Shown here: positions 17,905-25,652 of the stretch, piece after piece | How the letters are laid out: each line of letters opens with the position of its first letter | Numbering within the stretch: the first letter of the stretch is position 1 | NCBI RefSeq assembly: GCF_003050865.1 | Contig: NZ_QAOK01000008.1 | Location: 1-64,000, forward strand | Source of the DNA: Nitrosospira multiformis | Lineage (GTDB): Bacteria; Pseudomonadota; Gammaproteobacteria; Burkholderiales; Nitrosomonadaceae | Reading direction: 5' to 3' | Length of the DNA: 64,000 nucleotides | Made by a program: the position numbers and the translations under genes | The notes under the pieces: model-generated | The model's database searches: none | What the model saw: the letters and a program-made list of their open reading frames with translations, nothing else | What the model was told of the DNA's origin: nothing

Positions 17905-18423
17905 TCAAATACAGTTCAGTACCATTGAACGGAAGTTGTCAAAAAAACCCATTTCCTTCGACAGATTAGCGACATCCGCACCAGCATCGAGAAACTTATC
18001 CTCGTCCCGATAATTGTGATTGTCAAAAATGGTGAGATTGGCCTTGGGACCGACTTTGACGCTGCGAACCTTGTTCTCCCAATCGTAGCCAAACGGACCT
18101 ATCAGTCGAGGTAAAGTGACGGGGCCGCTTAAAAACAGGCTGTCGCCTTGAAAATTCTTCTTGTCAAAAAATTTCACCCAGCACCCTCTGTTTTCGAGTT
18201 CTGTTGAAACCTGGACTGGAACGAACGTCAATACGGGAACCTCGATAGTCATCTTGCCACCCCTGGCCCCGGGGTGTTTGCTCTCGAGCGGTGCAGGCTT
18301 CTTATTCATTGCCGGCTTCCCAGGATACTCCTGCGCGCTGAGACCGACTGAAACAGACATACCGAACACCAAGGCAACTATGGTCAGTAAACTACAGGAG
18401 TTCTTCTTTACCAGAATATTCAT
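17905..18423 (-). CDS. Exported beta/gamma-crystallin-like protein
   Basis: A 172-residue protein with a signal peptide (about 1-29, ending GLSAQ) and a C-terminal beta/gamma-crystallin-type domain (about 78-172) with Greek-key signatures: CWVKFFDKKNFQGDSLFL, DWENKVRSVKVGP, LTIFDNHNYRDE and FFDNFRSMVLNC. Such microbial domains often bind Ca2+ and are stress- or envelope-related. Two cysteines (C80-region and the penultimate-region Cys) could form a disulphide. ATG 18423 is set by AAGGAGGAT upstream, rejecting a longer open frame. It stands alone, convergent with the hydrolase. Confidence 0.78.
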   Translation of the reverse strand: MNILVKKNSCSLLTIVALVFGMSVSVGLSAQEYPGKPAMNKKPAPLESKHPGARGGKMTIEVPVLTFVPVQVSTELENRGCWVKFFDKKNFQGDSLFLSGPVTLPRLIGPFGYDWENKVRSVKVGPKANLTIFDNHNYRDEDKFLDAGADVANLSKEMGFFDNFRSMVLNCI

Positions 18424-18812
18424 GTTATCCTCCTTGAAAACAGAAATCTCAGGACTGCAATCAGATTCGATTAACGAAGATAGAAGATAAACCAGCCGAC
18501 CCGGAAGCCCTCTCCTCTCCATGAAAGGAACGGTGCAGGTCATCTATTAATTTTAGTGACAGACCTCCACGCGTTCCGTTCGCTTTCGTACATAACCGAT
18601 CCTATACCGACCGAAGGGGACGAACAGCAGGAGAAACCGGCTGTGACCCGCCCCTAAATCAGCAACGATCAAGTAGAAAATTCAGGCTCCTTTGATGTTG
18701 CCGGAGGACATGGTTTGCTTGGGATAGCCGGGAAGAGCGAATTGATCTTTCCGGAAAAACAGGTTTACACTGGCTGGAACATGTTCGCAGAAAATGACGA
18801 GACGGGAATTCT
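18424..18812. other. Divergent intergenic region
   Basis: About 390 bases between the crystallin-like gene and the DUF2905 gene. No convincing coding potential, RNA gene or repeat is visible; it should contain both promoters. Confidence 0.35.
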
Positions 18813-19016
18813 ATGCAGCGTCTGCTCATCCTATCCGGCATACTCCTGTTATTGGCGGGATTATTGTGGCCCTGGTTGTCGAAACTGCCTTTTGGCCGTC
18901 TTCCCGGAGATATTATCATTGAACGCGAAAATTTCAGGCTCTACTTTCCGCTCACCACGGGGCTGCTGATGTCGCTGGTTCTGTCGTTTCTGCTATGGTG
19001 GTGGACCCGAAAATAA
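18813..19016 (+). CDS. DUF2905 small membrane protein
   Basis: A 67-residue protein with two transmembrane helices (about 3-22 and 46-64) around a conserved loop LPFGRLPGDIIIERENFRLYFPLTT, the hallmark of the DUF2905 family. Its function is unknown; it is widespread in bacteria as a small inner-membrane protein. The next small frame starts 15 bases later with a good ribosome binding site and is probably co-transcribed. Confidence 0.85.
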   Translation: MQRLLILSGILLLLAGLLWPWLSKLPFGRLPGDIIIERENFRLYFPLTTGLLMSLVLSFLLWWWTRK

Positions 19017-19031
19017 ATCAGGAGAGGAAAT

Positions 19032-19151
19032 GTGAATTTATATGAATCGATGGTGTTCTGGTTTGTGAAGGAATTTGCCAAGGCTATTCTCGGCCTCGCC
19101 CTTGTGCTGGGAATAGTCGTTTTCCTGTGGTGGATCAACACGGAGGACTGA
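19032..19151 (+). CDS. Possible 39-residue membrane protein
   Basis: GTG 19032 opens a frame reading MNLYESMVFWFVKEF and then one strong hydrophobic helix ending WWINTED. CAGGAGAGG lies four bases before the GTG, supporting translation. An ATG in the same frame at 19050 is an alternative start. The gene directly follows DUF2905 and may be its partner. I do not recognise the family. Confidence 0.5.
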   Translation: MNLYESMVFWFVKEFAKAILGLALVLGIVVFLWWINTED

Positions 19152-19184
19152 ATCCGGGCGCTGCCAGGTACTATTGATCCAGCC

Positions 19185-19306
19185 AGAAAATACTATGAAT
19201 CTCGTCACTCCGGGCCTGACCCGCAATCCAGCAAACCGGAATCCAGCCCAAATCAATAATGGCGTGCTTTGAACATTACTGGATACCGGCTTTCGCCGGC
19301 ATGACG
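19185..19306. repeat. Dispersed intergenic repeat, copy 1
   Basis: Begins AAAATACTATGAATCTCGTCACTCCGG-like and ends GGATACCGGCTTTCGCCGGCATGACG-like, with the two ends inverted relative to each other (CGTCAYKCC...GGCATGACG). A matching copy at 53686-53793 shares the flank AAAATACTA-GAA and the internal GTGTGCTT/GCGTGCTT core. This copy has about 15 extra bases (a duplicated ATCCAG segment). It looks like a small non-autonomous palindromic element. Confidence 0.7.
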
Positions 19307-19352
19307 TTTGTACTGTTTGCTCGCCGAATTAATAGTTGCATTTCAAGTATTA

Positions 19353-22300
19353 TTAGCTGGAAGCCGGTTCCAGCTTTTCCTTTTCTTCCGGCAAAGCTTT
19401 CCTGATCGCATCCTCCGCCAGAGTGGATTCCGGCCAGGATGGAGGCCTGTCAATGAGGGGTTTGAGGACCGGTACCAGCTTCTTCATCACCTGTGTGGAA
19501 AGAGCCGAGGTAAACGTATAGTTTGCTGCATCCACCCCCGGCACGAATGCAGTCATGGTTCCGAAAAAACGATCGCCGATAAAGAAGACAAAAGTTGCGG
19601 AACGATTCACCACACGCGATTCCTTGATGACTCCGGGTGAAGAAAACGTGATATGACGATGATCACCGGTTCCCGTTTTCCCGCCAATCAGGATTTCCGA
19701 GCCATCCTCTTCCACAATTGCATGCGCCAGCCGCGAAGCCGTACCTGCCGCCACGACCTTGGTCAGGACACTGCGCACTGTTGCCGCCAGTTCGGGTGAA
19801 AATACTCTTTCGCCCTTGACAGGTTTCTTCTCGACGATTGTCTCGAAAGGTGTATCGGCTGCAAAGCGAAGGCGTTCAATCAGCAGTGCGGGCACCCGCA
19901 CACCATCATTGAGGATGACGCCCATAAGCTCGGCAAGGGCTGCGGGATGATCTGCAGAGCTTCCTATAGCCGTGGCGAGCGATGGCACGAGGGAGTCGAA
20001 AGGATAGCCGAGGCGTTTCCAGCTGCGGTGGATTTCGAGAAATGCCTCGACCTCCAGAAGACCGCGGATACGCACATCCTGGGAGTTTTTATGGATGGTA
20101 TTGAACAGCCAGTGATAAACGGCAACGCGCTCGTTGGCGCTCGCGTCAATCACATCCTTGTACCCGGCTCCGGGATGCAGGATGAGGTAACGCGCCAGCC
20201 ATAATTCCAGAGGATGAACCGTGACGATGTGGCCCTGATCCGCCAGTGAATATTTTCCCGGGGCGTAAGTCTCATACAGATCCTCGAGTCTATAGGTATC
20301 CAGGTTTTTGAATCTGGGCAAATGCGGCGTCATGAAGGCCACGAATTCGACGAGACTGGAGGCTGGATAAATATAGCGATAAGCTGCCGCGAGACGCCGG
20401 GGTGTGTGCCGGAAACTCGAAAAGAATGTATCGTTCACCTCGCCCGGATCAGCGCCCTTGTCTTTGTACTTCAAGTAAAAGCGGTTGATGAACTGCCTGC
20501 CTTCCTTGTCGGCAAAGCGCCGAAGATATTCCTCCCGATCGGAATTACTCGCATCCCTGAGTATTTTGGCAGACGATCCTCCCACCTGGAACATGTAGTA
20601 GCGCACGATATCCCGCATCAACCGGATATAAACGAGATTGACCGAGTTGGTCGTGGCCTCCCGTACGCTCATGATCCTGTAATTGTCTTCGGGCTTGAAA
20701 TTATGGAAGACATGCTGGCCTCCGCCGGTAAAGAAGCGCTCATAGGGACTGGCGGAATACTTGCGCTCCATGGCCGCGTTCAGCATGGATTTCAGGCTCT
20801 TGTCCCTGCTATGCAAAAGGTAGTCGATTGCCCAGCGGCTGAGCGCGTCGCTCGGATCGGCCTCTTCCGCGCGTAACACTTTCGGTTCCCAAGTTGCATA
20901 TTTTCCATGCAACACCTCGACAATTTCGAGATAACTCACGAGTGTTCTCAACTTGGCCGTGGAACCCAGATCCAGCTTGGTCCCCTTGTTGATATCGAGA
21001 GGCTGGTCGAAATTGTCAGCGAGAATGCGGAATTTGGCCCCGTCAGGAGTCAATTCCGAAAGCGTGAAGCTATAGATGATTTTGGATGGATCTTCTTTCC
21101 CCAACAGGCGATGGCCATACAGCCCCGCCGCTACCGCATTTATCGGATCCCTCAACTGGCGCAGCATTTCGGTGGTTTTTTTCTGCAGATCAATGTCGAG
21201 CGTGCTCTGCACGGACAGATCCAGCCGATCCAGGTCATACAGCCCCTGTAACCCGAGCTGTGACGCAAGGCGTACTCGAGCCGAGTTGACCGCCTTCTGG
21301 GCGGAAAAATCCTTGATCTCCTCCGGCTTGAAGGCATCCCGAAACCGCAGAGGTTGCCTAAGTGCGGCATCCCTGAGCCTGGGTGGAATCACTTTCACCT
21401 GGGTGAGCACGCGCAGATAGGCATTGGTGAGTTCGCCCAGCTCCTGGCGACCGACCAGCAGATAATAGGAAGGCCTCCGCTGCGCGATCATGAGGCTCAG
21501 TACGTGCTTGTAGCGCCCTGCGGCTTCGATAAATTCGGCTTCGTTCCGGTATTGCCAGTTCAGGATGTGGTTGGTTTCGTCGAAATCGAGTCCATACCAG
21601 GCCCAGAGAGCGTCACCGATTCCATTCGTTTCTCCGAATCCGAGAGCGCCCGCCAGCGGAACGGTATTAAGGTAATCCACCACGATTTGTTTGCGGAACG
21701 CCAGCGTGCCGTCCCCTTGCAGGTACGCACGCACGGAGGCGGAAGCAATCTGCTGGAACTTGTCGCCGCTGGTAAGCGTCAGCCCGTTGGGAGAATGACG
21801 GTACTTCTCGATCTGCGTTGCAAGCGTACTGCCGCCGGGGACGTCATGATCGGAGTTGAAAACCTGGATTCCCTTGTCCAGGATCGCCCTGCCGAGCCGG
21901 GTCCAGTCTATGGCGGGATTTTTTTTCGGCTGGGTCTCATCCAGCAATTCTCGGTTTTCGATGAACAGAAGACTGCTCGTGATCACCGACGGAACGGATT
22001 CGAATTTGTCATACACCCGTCCCGGAAACGATACGCGATATAGCGATTTCCCGTTGCTTCCGGTTATTTCGAGGCCCGCCTGGGATTTTTCGCGATACGG
22101 CACGAACACGCCCCGCCGGACCAGATCCTTCATCTGCCCGGAAGCATGCGCCTGCGCCTGCACCTCGAAACCATGTTTTTCCAGATTCTGAAGCAACCGG
22201 GGCAAGCGGCTGTAGCCCAGACGAATGTCATACGGTCCAGCCTGGGAAAAAGCAAGCTGCGCGAAGTCTTCATCCGGACCGCTTCTCATCTCCCACTTCA

Positions 22301-22457
22301 GGTCACCGGCCAGTTTCGACAGCCGCCATGCCTGATACCAGGATGTTTCTATTTCCCGGTAGGCAAGAAGGACTGCGACTGAAAGCGCAGCAAAAAGCAG
22401 GATCAATACGCGGGGAGTGAAAAACCTGAGCGCACGCTGCACAGTAGGAATCAGCAA
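19353..22457 (-). CDS. Class A penicillin-binding protein (PBP1-like, bifunctional)
   Basis: A 1034-residue inner-membrane enzyme that polymerises and cross-links peptidoglycan. One N-terminal helix (about 17-33) anchors it. The GT51 glycosyltransferase domain shows IENRE (catalytic Glu167), GGSTLATQ (208-215) and the RKQIVVDYLNTVPLAG segment. The transpeptidase domain has SxxK at S499-TAK502, SVN in the middle and KTG at 927-929. It is longer than typical PBP1A/B, mainly through inserts between the domains, so it may be a divergent subfamily. The frame starts at TTG 22457 without a clear ribosome binding site; the true start could be slightly downstream. Confidence 0.85.
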   Translation of the reverse strand: MLIPTVQRALRFFTPRVLILLFAALSVAVLLAYREIETSWYQAWRLSKLAGDLKWEMRSGPDEDFAQLAFSQAGPYDIRLGYSRLPRLLQNLEKHGFEVQAQAHASGQMKDLVRRGVFVPYREKSQAGLEITGSNGKSLYRVSFPGRVYDKFESVPSVITSSLLFIENRELLDETQPKKNPAIDWTRLGRAILDKGIQVFNSDHDVPGGSTLATQIEKYRHSPNGLTLTSGDKFQQIASASVRAYLQGDGTLAFRKQIVVDYLNTVPLAGALGFGETNGIGDALWAWYGLDFDETNHILNWQYRNEAEFIEAAGRYKHVLSLMIAQRRPSYYLLVGRQELGELTNAYLRVLTQVKVIPPRLRDAALRQPLRFRDAFKPEEIKDFSAQKAVNSARVRLASQLGLQGLYDLDRLDLSVQSTLDIDLQKKTTEMLRQLRDPINAVAAGLYGHRLLGKEDPSKIIYSFTLSELTPDGAKFRILADNFDQPLDINKGTKLDLGSTAKLRTLVSYLEIVEVLHGKYATWEPKVLRAEEADPSDALSRWAIDYLLHSRDKSLKSMLNAAMERKYSASPYERFFTGGGQHVFHNFKPEDNYRIMSVREATTNSVNLVYIRLMRDIVRYYMFQVGGSSAKILRDASNSDREEYLRRFADKEGRQFINRFYLKYKDKGADPGEVNDTFFSSFRHTPRRLAAAYRYIYPASSLVEFVAFMTPHLPRFKNLDTYRLEDLYETYAPGKYSLADQGHIVTVHPLELWLARYLILHPGAGYKDVIDASANERVAVYHWLFNTIHKNSQDVRIRGLLEVEAFLEIHRSWKRLGYPFDSLVPSLATAIGSSADHPAALAELMGVILNDGVRVPALLIERLRFAADTPFETIVEKKPVKGERVFSPELAATVRSVLTKVVAAGTASRLAHAIVEEDGSEILIGGKTGTGDHRHITFSSPGVIKESRVVNRSATFVFFIGDRFFGTMTAFVPGVDAANYTFTSALSTQVMKKLVPVLKPLIDRPPSWPESTLAEDAIRKALPEEKEKLEPASS

Positions 22458-22764
22458 GGGTAAAAATACAACATTACTGTTTTATGGGTATCAACCAAAC
22501 CATGAAATGCAGCATTTTCCTCGACTTATTCGCTTTTTTGAATTCGTGTCGAATCTCTGACCAAAAGGGCCGTTAAATTTTTCCGCTGCTTATTTCGTTT
22601 CCGGGGGCAGACTGCCTCGGGCATTCTGGACATGATAAATAAGCGGATATCGAACTGCAATGTTTAAGACAATCAACAGCAAGGCTGATTCCACAATGCC
22701 GGATATATACCGGAAATATAGTCTGTCGAGACGATGAAACCTTCTCTGTCAAATCTGGCGCGAG

Positions 22765-22813
22765 CGCCGCAATATGACATGCGACAATTTGTCACATGCG
22801 GCAATATGCCACA
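22765..22813. promoter_or_regulatory. Array of three palindromic operator-like sites
   Basis: Two abutting 17-bp palindromes, TGCGACA-ATT-TGTCACA (22780-22796) and TGCGGCA-ATA-TGCCACA (22797-22813), are preceded by a weaker copy, CGCCGCA-ATA-TGACATG (22765-22781). They lie between the divergent PBP gene (start 22457) and TonB receptor (start 23049). Their regular arrangement suggests a cooperative regulator binding site. No sigma-54 promoter was found at the expected place. The rest of 22458-23048 holds no gene. Confidence 0.55.
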
Positions 22814-23048
22814 TTCCTAATCCCCACGATTTGCTTTACATTCCACCTCAGCAGCGATACAGGGTTTGCCGACATTCTCCTGACCGCGAGTGACAAGCCC
22901 TTCCCGGTTTTTCCCGGTACAAGGCTTCACTTCGGGCTTTATTTCGATATGCATTCCGACTTCTAGCAAATGCTCCTGTCATTTTCAGCATTGATGATTG
23001 CTTTGGCCCTGTTGCTTAAGCCTGCTTGCAGCAATTCACAGGAATTCG

Positions 23049-24719
23049 ATGAAAACAAGAAAAATGATAAGAAGAAAAAACACGGTATCCGCACTATCTG
23101 CGGTCTTGACAATAATCTGCCCCGGTTTTGCCATGGCACATGAAACTGAACTCACTCCGATTGTGGTAACCGCCAATCCGATTATAGATCGTGTTCGTAT
23201 CGATGGTTTTTCCAGCACATCGGCAGTCGTCACCGAAAGCCAGTTGCACGATCAGAATGCATTCGATCTAGCTACCGCGTTGCGGCGCACGCCTGGCGTC
23301 CAGATATCGCGCTACAACCCTGTGGGCGCCTTTGGCGGGGATCAGGGCGGCGCGGTTTATATCCGCGGGATGGGCGTCAGCCGGCCCGGCAGCGAAATCA
23401 AAACCTACATCAATGGCGTTCCATTTTACATGGGGGTCTGGAACCATCCCTTGCTTGATCTTCTGCCGGTCAACGGCATGCAGTCGATCGCAGTATATAA
23501 AAGCCCGCAACCACAAATCAACGGGAACAACTTTGCCTCCATCAATCTGGAAACCAGGCGCGCCATTGAAGACGGCCTGCATGCCAGCGGCAGAATATCC
23601 GGAGGCTACTTCAGCACCTTCATAGAGCAGGCGGATCTGGTGGGCCGCTATGGAAACGTGGATTTCATGCTGGCGCAAGGCCATGCCCAATCGAATGGAC
23701 ATCGGCCTAATGCGAACGGCGAGCTGAACAATGTAATGGGACGCATCGGGATGCGCCTGAACGCCAATTGGTCAATGGACACGAGCTTCCTCTTTGTGGA
23801 CAATCAGGCACGCGATCCCGGGGACAACCGTCACCCGCTTCCCGCTGTAGCGCCTCGGTACAACACCCAGGCAGGAATGGTGACTGCCTTCGTATCGCAT
23901 CGGCATGATGCGTGGCGTGGCGACCTGCGTTTTTATTACAACAAGGGGGAAGGCAACTGGCTTCATCAGGCAGGACTGGATGGCGATACCATCACCAATT
24001 TTGAAATGATCGGCATGCGCTGGAAAGAAGAATTCTCCCTATGGAAGGGAGGCGCGATCGTTGCCGGTCTCGACAGCGACTGGGTTTCGGGCGACGTACG
24101 ATTCAACCGGCTGCCGCCAGCTCCCCGAGACAGTTTCGATACGCCGACTTTTCGTGTTACATCGCCCTATGTGGCATTAAGCCAGAAGATCGATCTCAAT
24201 GAAAACTGGTCGCTGGTACCGTCAGTCGGGATACGTGTTTACGATCACAGCATGTTCCACACGAGAACCTCGCCCCACGCGGGCCCCTCCCTGATTCCAC
24301 CATTGGGGCAGACATGGAAACAGCTGTCCGCAGAAGAACTCAACCATGCGGAGATCGGAGTGAAACTGACTCCTGTCGACGCGACGCAAATCGATATCAG
24401 CCTCTTTATCGATCAGGTAAAGAACCGGTTCATCTTCGGCTTTCCGCCGAATGTTCCACCACCGCCTCAATTCCTGAATCTCGGTACCTATTCGATCCGC
24501 GGTGCCGAGATTGCGATCAGACAGAATATCGTACGTCACTGGACGGTATTCGGCGGGCTGACCTTGCTCGACCCCACCATCGACAGCCTGCCTTATGCCC
24601 CGGTGTTTCGCACAACGCCCGCGTCTGGCGGGAGCAGGGTGGCGAACTGCTGTATGGCGCTGAAATCGCACACCCGGATGTTCCCAGGGGAATCGACGCC
24701 CAGGAGCTTATGTTCATGA
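23049..24719 (+). pseudogene. TonB-dependent receptor, C-terminus lost
   Basis: The N-terminal two thirds of an outer-membrane TonB-dependent receptor. A signal peptide (about 1-30) is followed by the TonB box region ELTPIVVTAN, a plug domain (TALRRTPGVQISRYNP, GGAVYIRGMG) and beta-barrel strands up to about residue 518. After LDPTIDSLPYAP (about 24604) the frame no longer resembles a barrel and runs into a short unrelated tail, while another frame starts to encode an amidohydrolase C-terminus. The receptor therefore lacks its last strands and terminal aromatic residue and is unlikely to insert properly. ATG 23049 has AGGA six bases upstream. The former ligand is unknown. Confidence 0.75.
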
Positions 24720-24970
24720 TGCAGATGGGAAACATGGAAACGCTGGAGGTCCTCCGCGCCGCCACGTCGAAAGCGGGAGAGCACCTCGGCTTACCTCTTC
24801 TCGGCACCCTCCAACCCGGCGCGCCTGCCGACCTGGTCGCTGTCAGGGACGACCCCACCCATAACCTGAAAAACCTGGAATACCCGGATCTGGTTATTTC
24901 GGGTGGAGAAATTATTTTGAATAATTTTCCAGCCATTTCCCAGCCAAGGGCAGCAGCAGGTGACAGGTAA
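24611..24970 (+). pseudogene. Amidohydrolase C-terminal remnant
   Basis: From HNARVW onward this frame reads like the last 115 residues of an imidazolonepropionase-like amidohydrolase: GIDAQELMFMMQMGNMETLEVLRAATSKAGEHLG, then LGTLQPGAPADLVAVRDDP and LVISGGEII. The N-terminal metal-binding HxH half is missing; upstream sequence in this frame is only a shadow of the TonB receptor. The usual catalytic Asp position reads GAE rather than GTD. The piece probably results from one deletion that removed the receptor's 3' end and this gene's 5' end. No start codon or ribosome binding site of its own is apparent. Confidence 0.7.
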
Positions 24971-25113
24971 CAGAACAGGTAACAGGGCCAGCTCCGCTCG
25001 ATGCTCAGGAATTGTTGAATGAAGCCTCAAAGTGCAATGTAACTTGCACTGAATAGCGCGCTATAATCCCCACCCCGGGTATAAAAACGATTCCTCTTTA
25101 ATCAGGAGCAAAA

Positions 25114-25419
25114 ATGAAGAAGACAACTTTGATATTGACGTTTGCCGCACTGGCCGGCTTGATGGGCTGTTCGAAAACAGATCCTTACACTCCGCCCTCG
25201 GATGCCACGGGAGAAGATATATTCAGCACAAACTGCACAAAATGCCACAAACCCGAAGCCGGCGCGGCAATGATATTGAGCGAGAAGATGGCCAATAAGG
25301 ATGCCATCATTCAGAAGGTCCAGAAGGGAAGCATGGGTATGACCGCTTTCCCCAATATTCAGGGCGAACCGGCCCAGCGTCTTGCAGAATACGTTCTGGC
25401 GAACAGCAAGACGAAATAG
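25114..25419 (+). CDS. Mono-haem cytochrome c lipoprotein
   Basis: A 101-residue class I cytochrome c. The lipobox LMGC (Cys19) indicates a lipid-anchored protein. The haem site is C41-TKC44-H45, and Met74 or Met76 in GSMGMTAFP is the likely axial ligand, as in cytochrome c551/c5 types. It would carry electrons in the periplasm, for example from ammonia oxidation to a terminal oxidase, but the partner is unknown. CAGGAGC precedes ATG 25114. It stands alone, after the amidohydrolase remnant. Confidence 0.88.
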   Translation: MKKTTLILTFAALAGLMGCSKTDPYTPPSDATGEDIFSTNCTKCHKPEAGAAMILSEKMANKDAIIQKVQKGSMGMTAFPNIQGEPAQRLAEYVLANSKTK

Positions 25420-25652
25420 CGGCCGCGCCAGGGTTCTGACGGGAAATGACGTCAGGATATGAGGCCGCAGCCGCCACAGCCGCCTATCGCCTGCATCCGG
25501 CTGGATGGGGGAAAATGACGGCGGAATCCATCCGGGAAAAGCTTTTGAACTCCTGGAAACGCCTTGCATATCCCCTCCTGTTGGCATAATCCGCACCCGA
25601 TAGTCGTTCCGCACGCTATCAGTGGCGGTTTCGCCGTAGCGAATCCGCTTGC

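Noticed and set aside
22814-22900. Sigma-54 promoter near the palindrome array
   Set aside because: No GG-N10-GC pair was found at the expected spacing.
24314-24610. Upstream half of the frame containing the amidohydrolase remnant
   Set aside because: It overlaps the TonB receptor coding sequence and has no amidohydrolase similarity; only the part from 24611 is real remnant.
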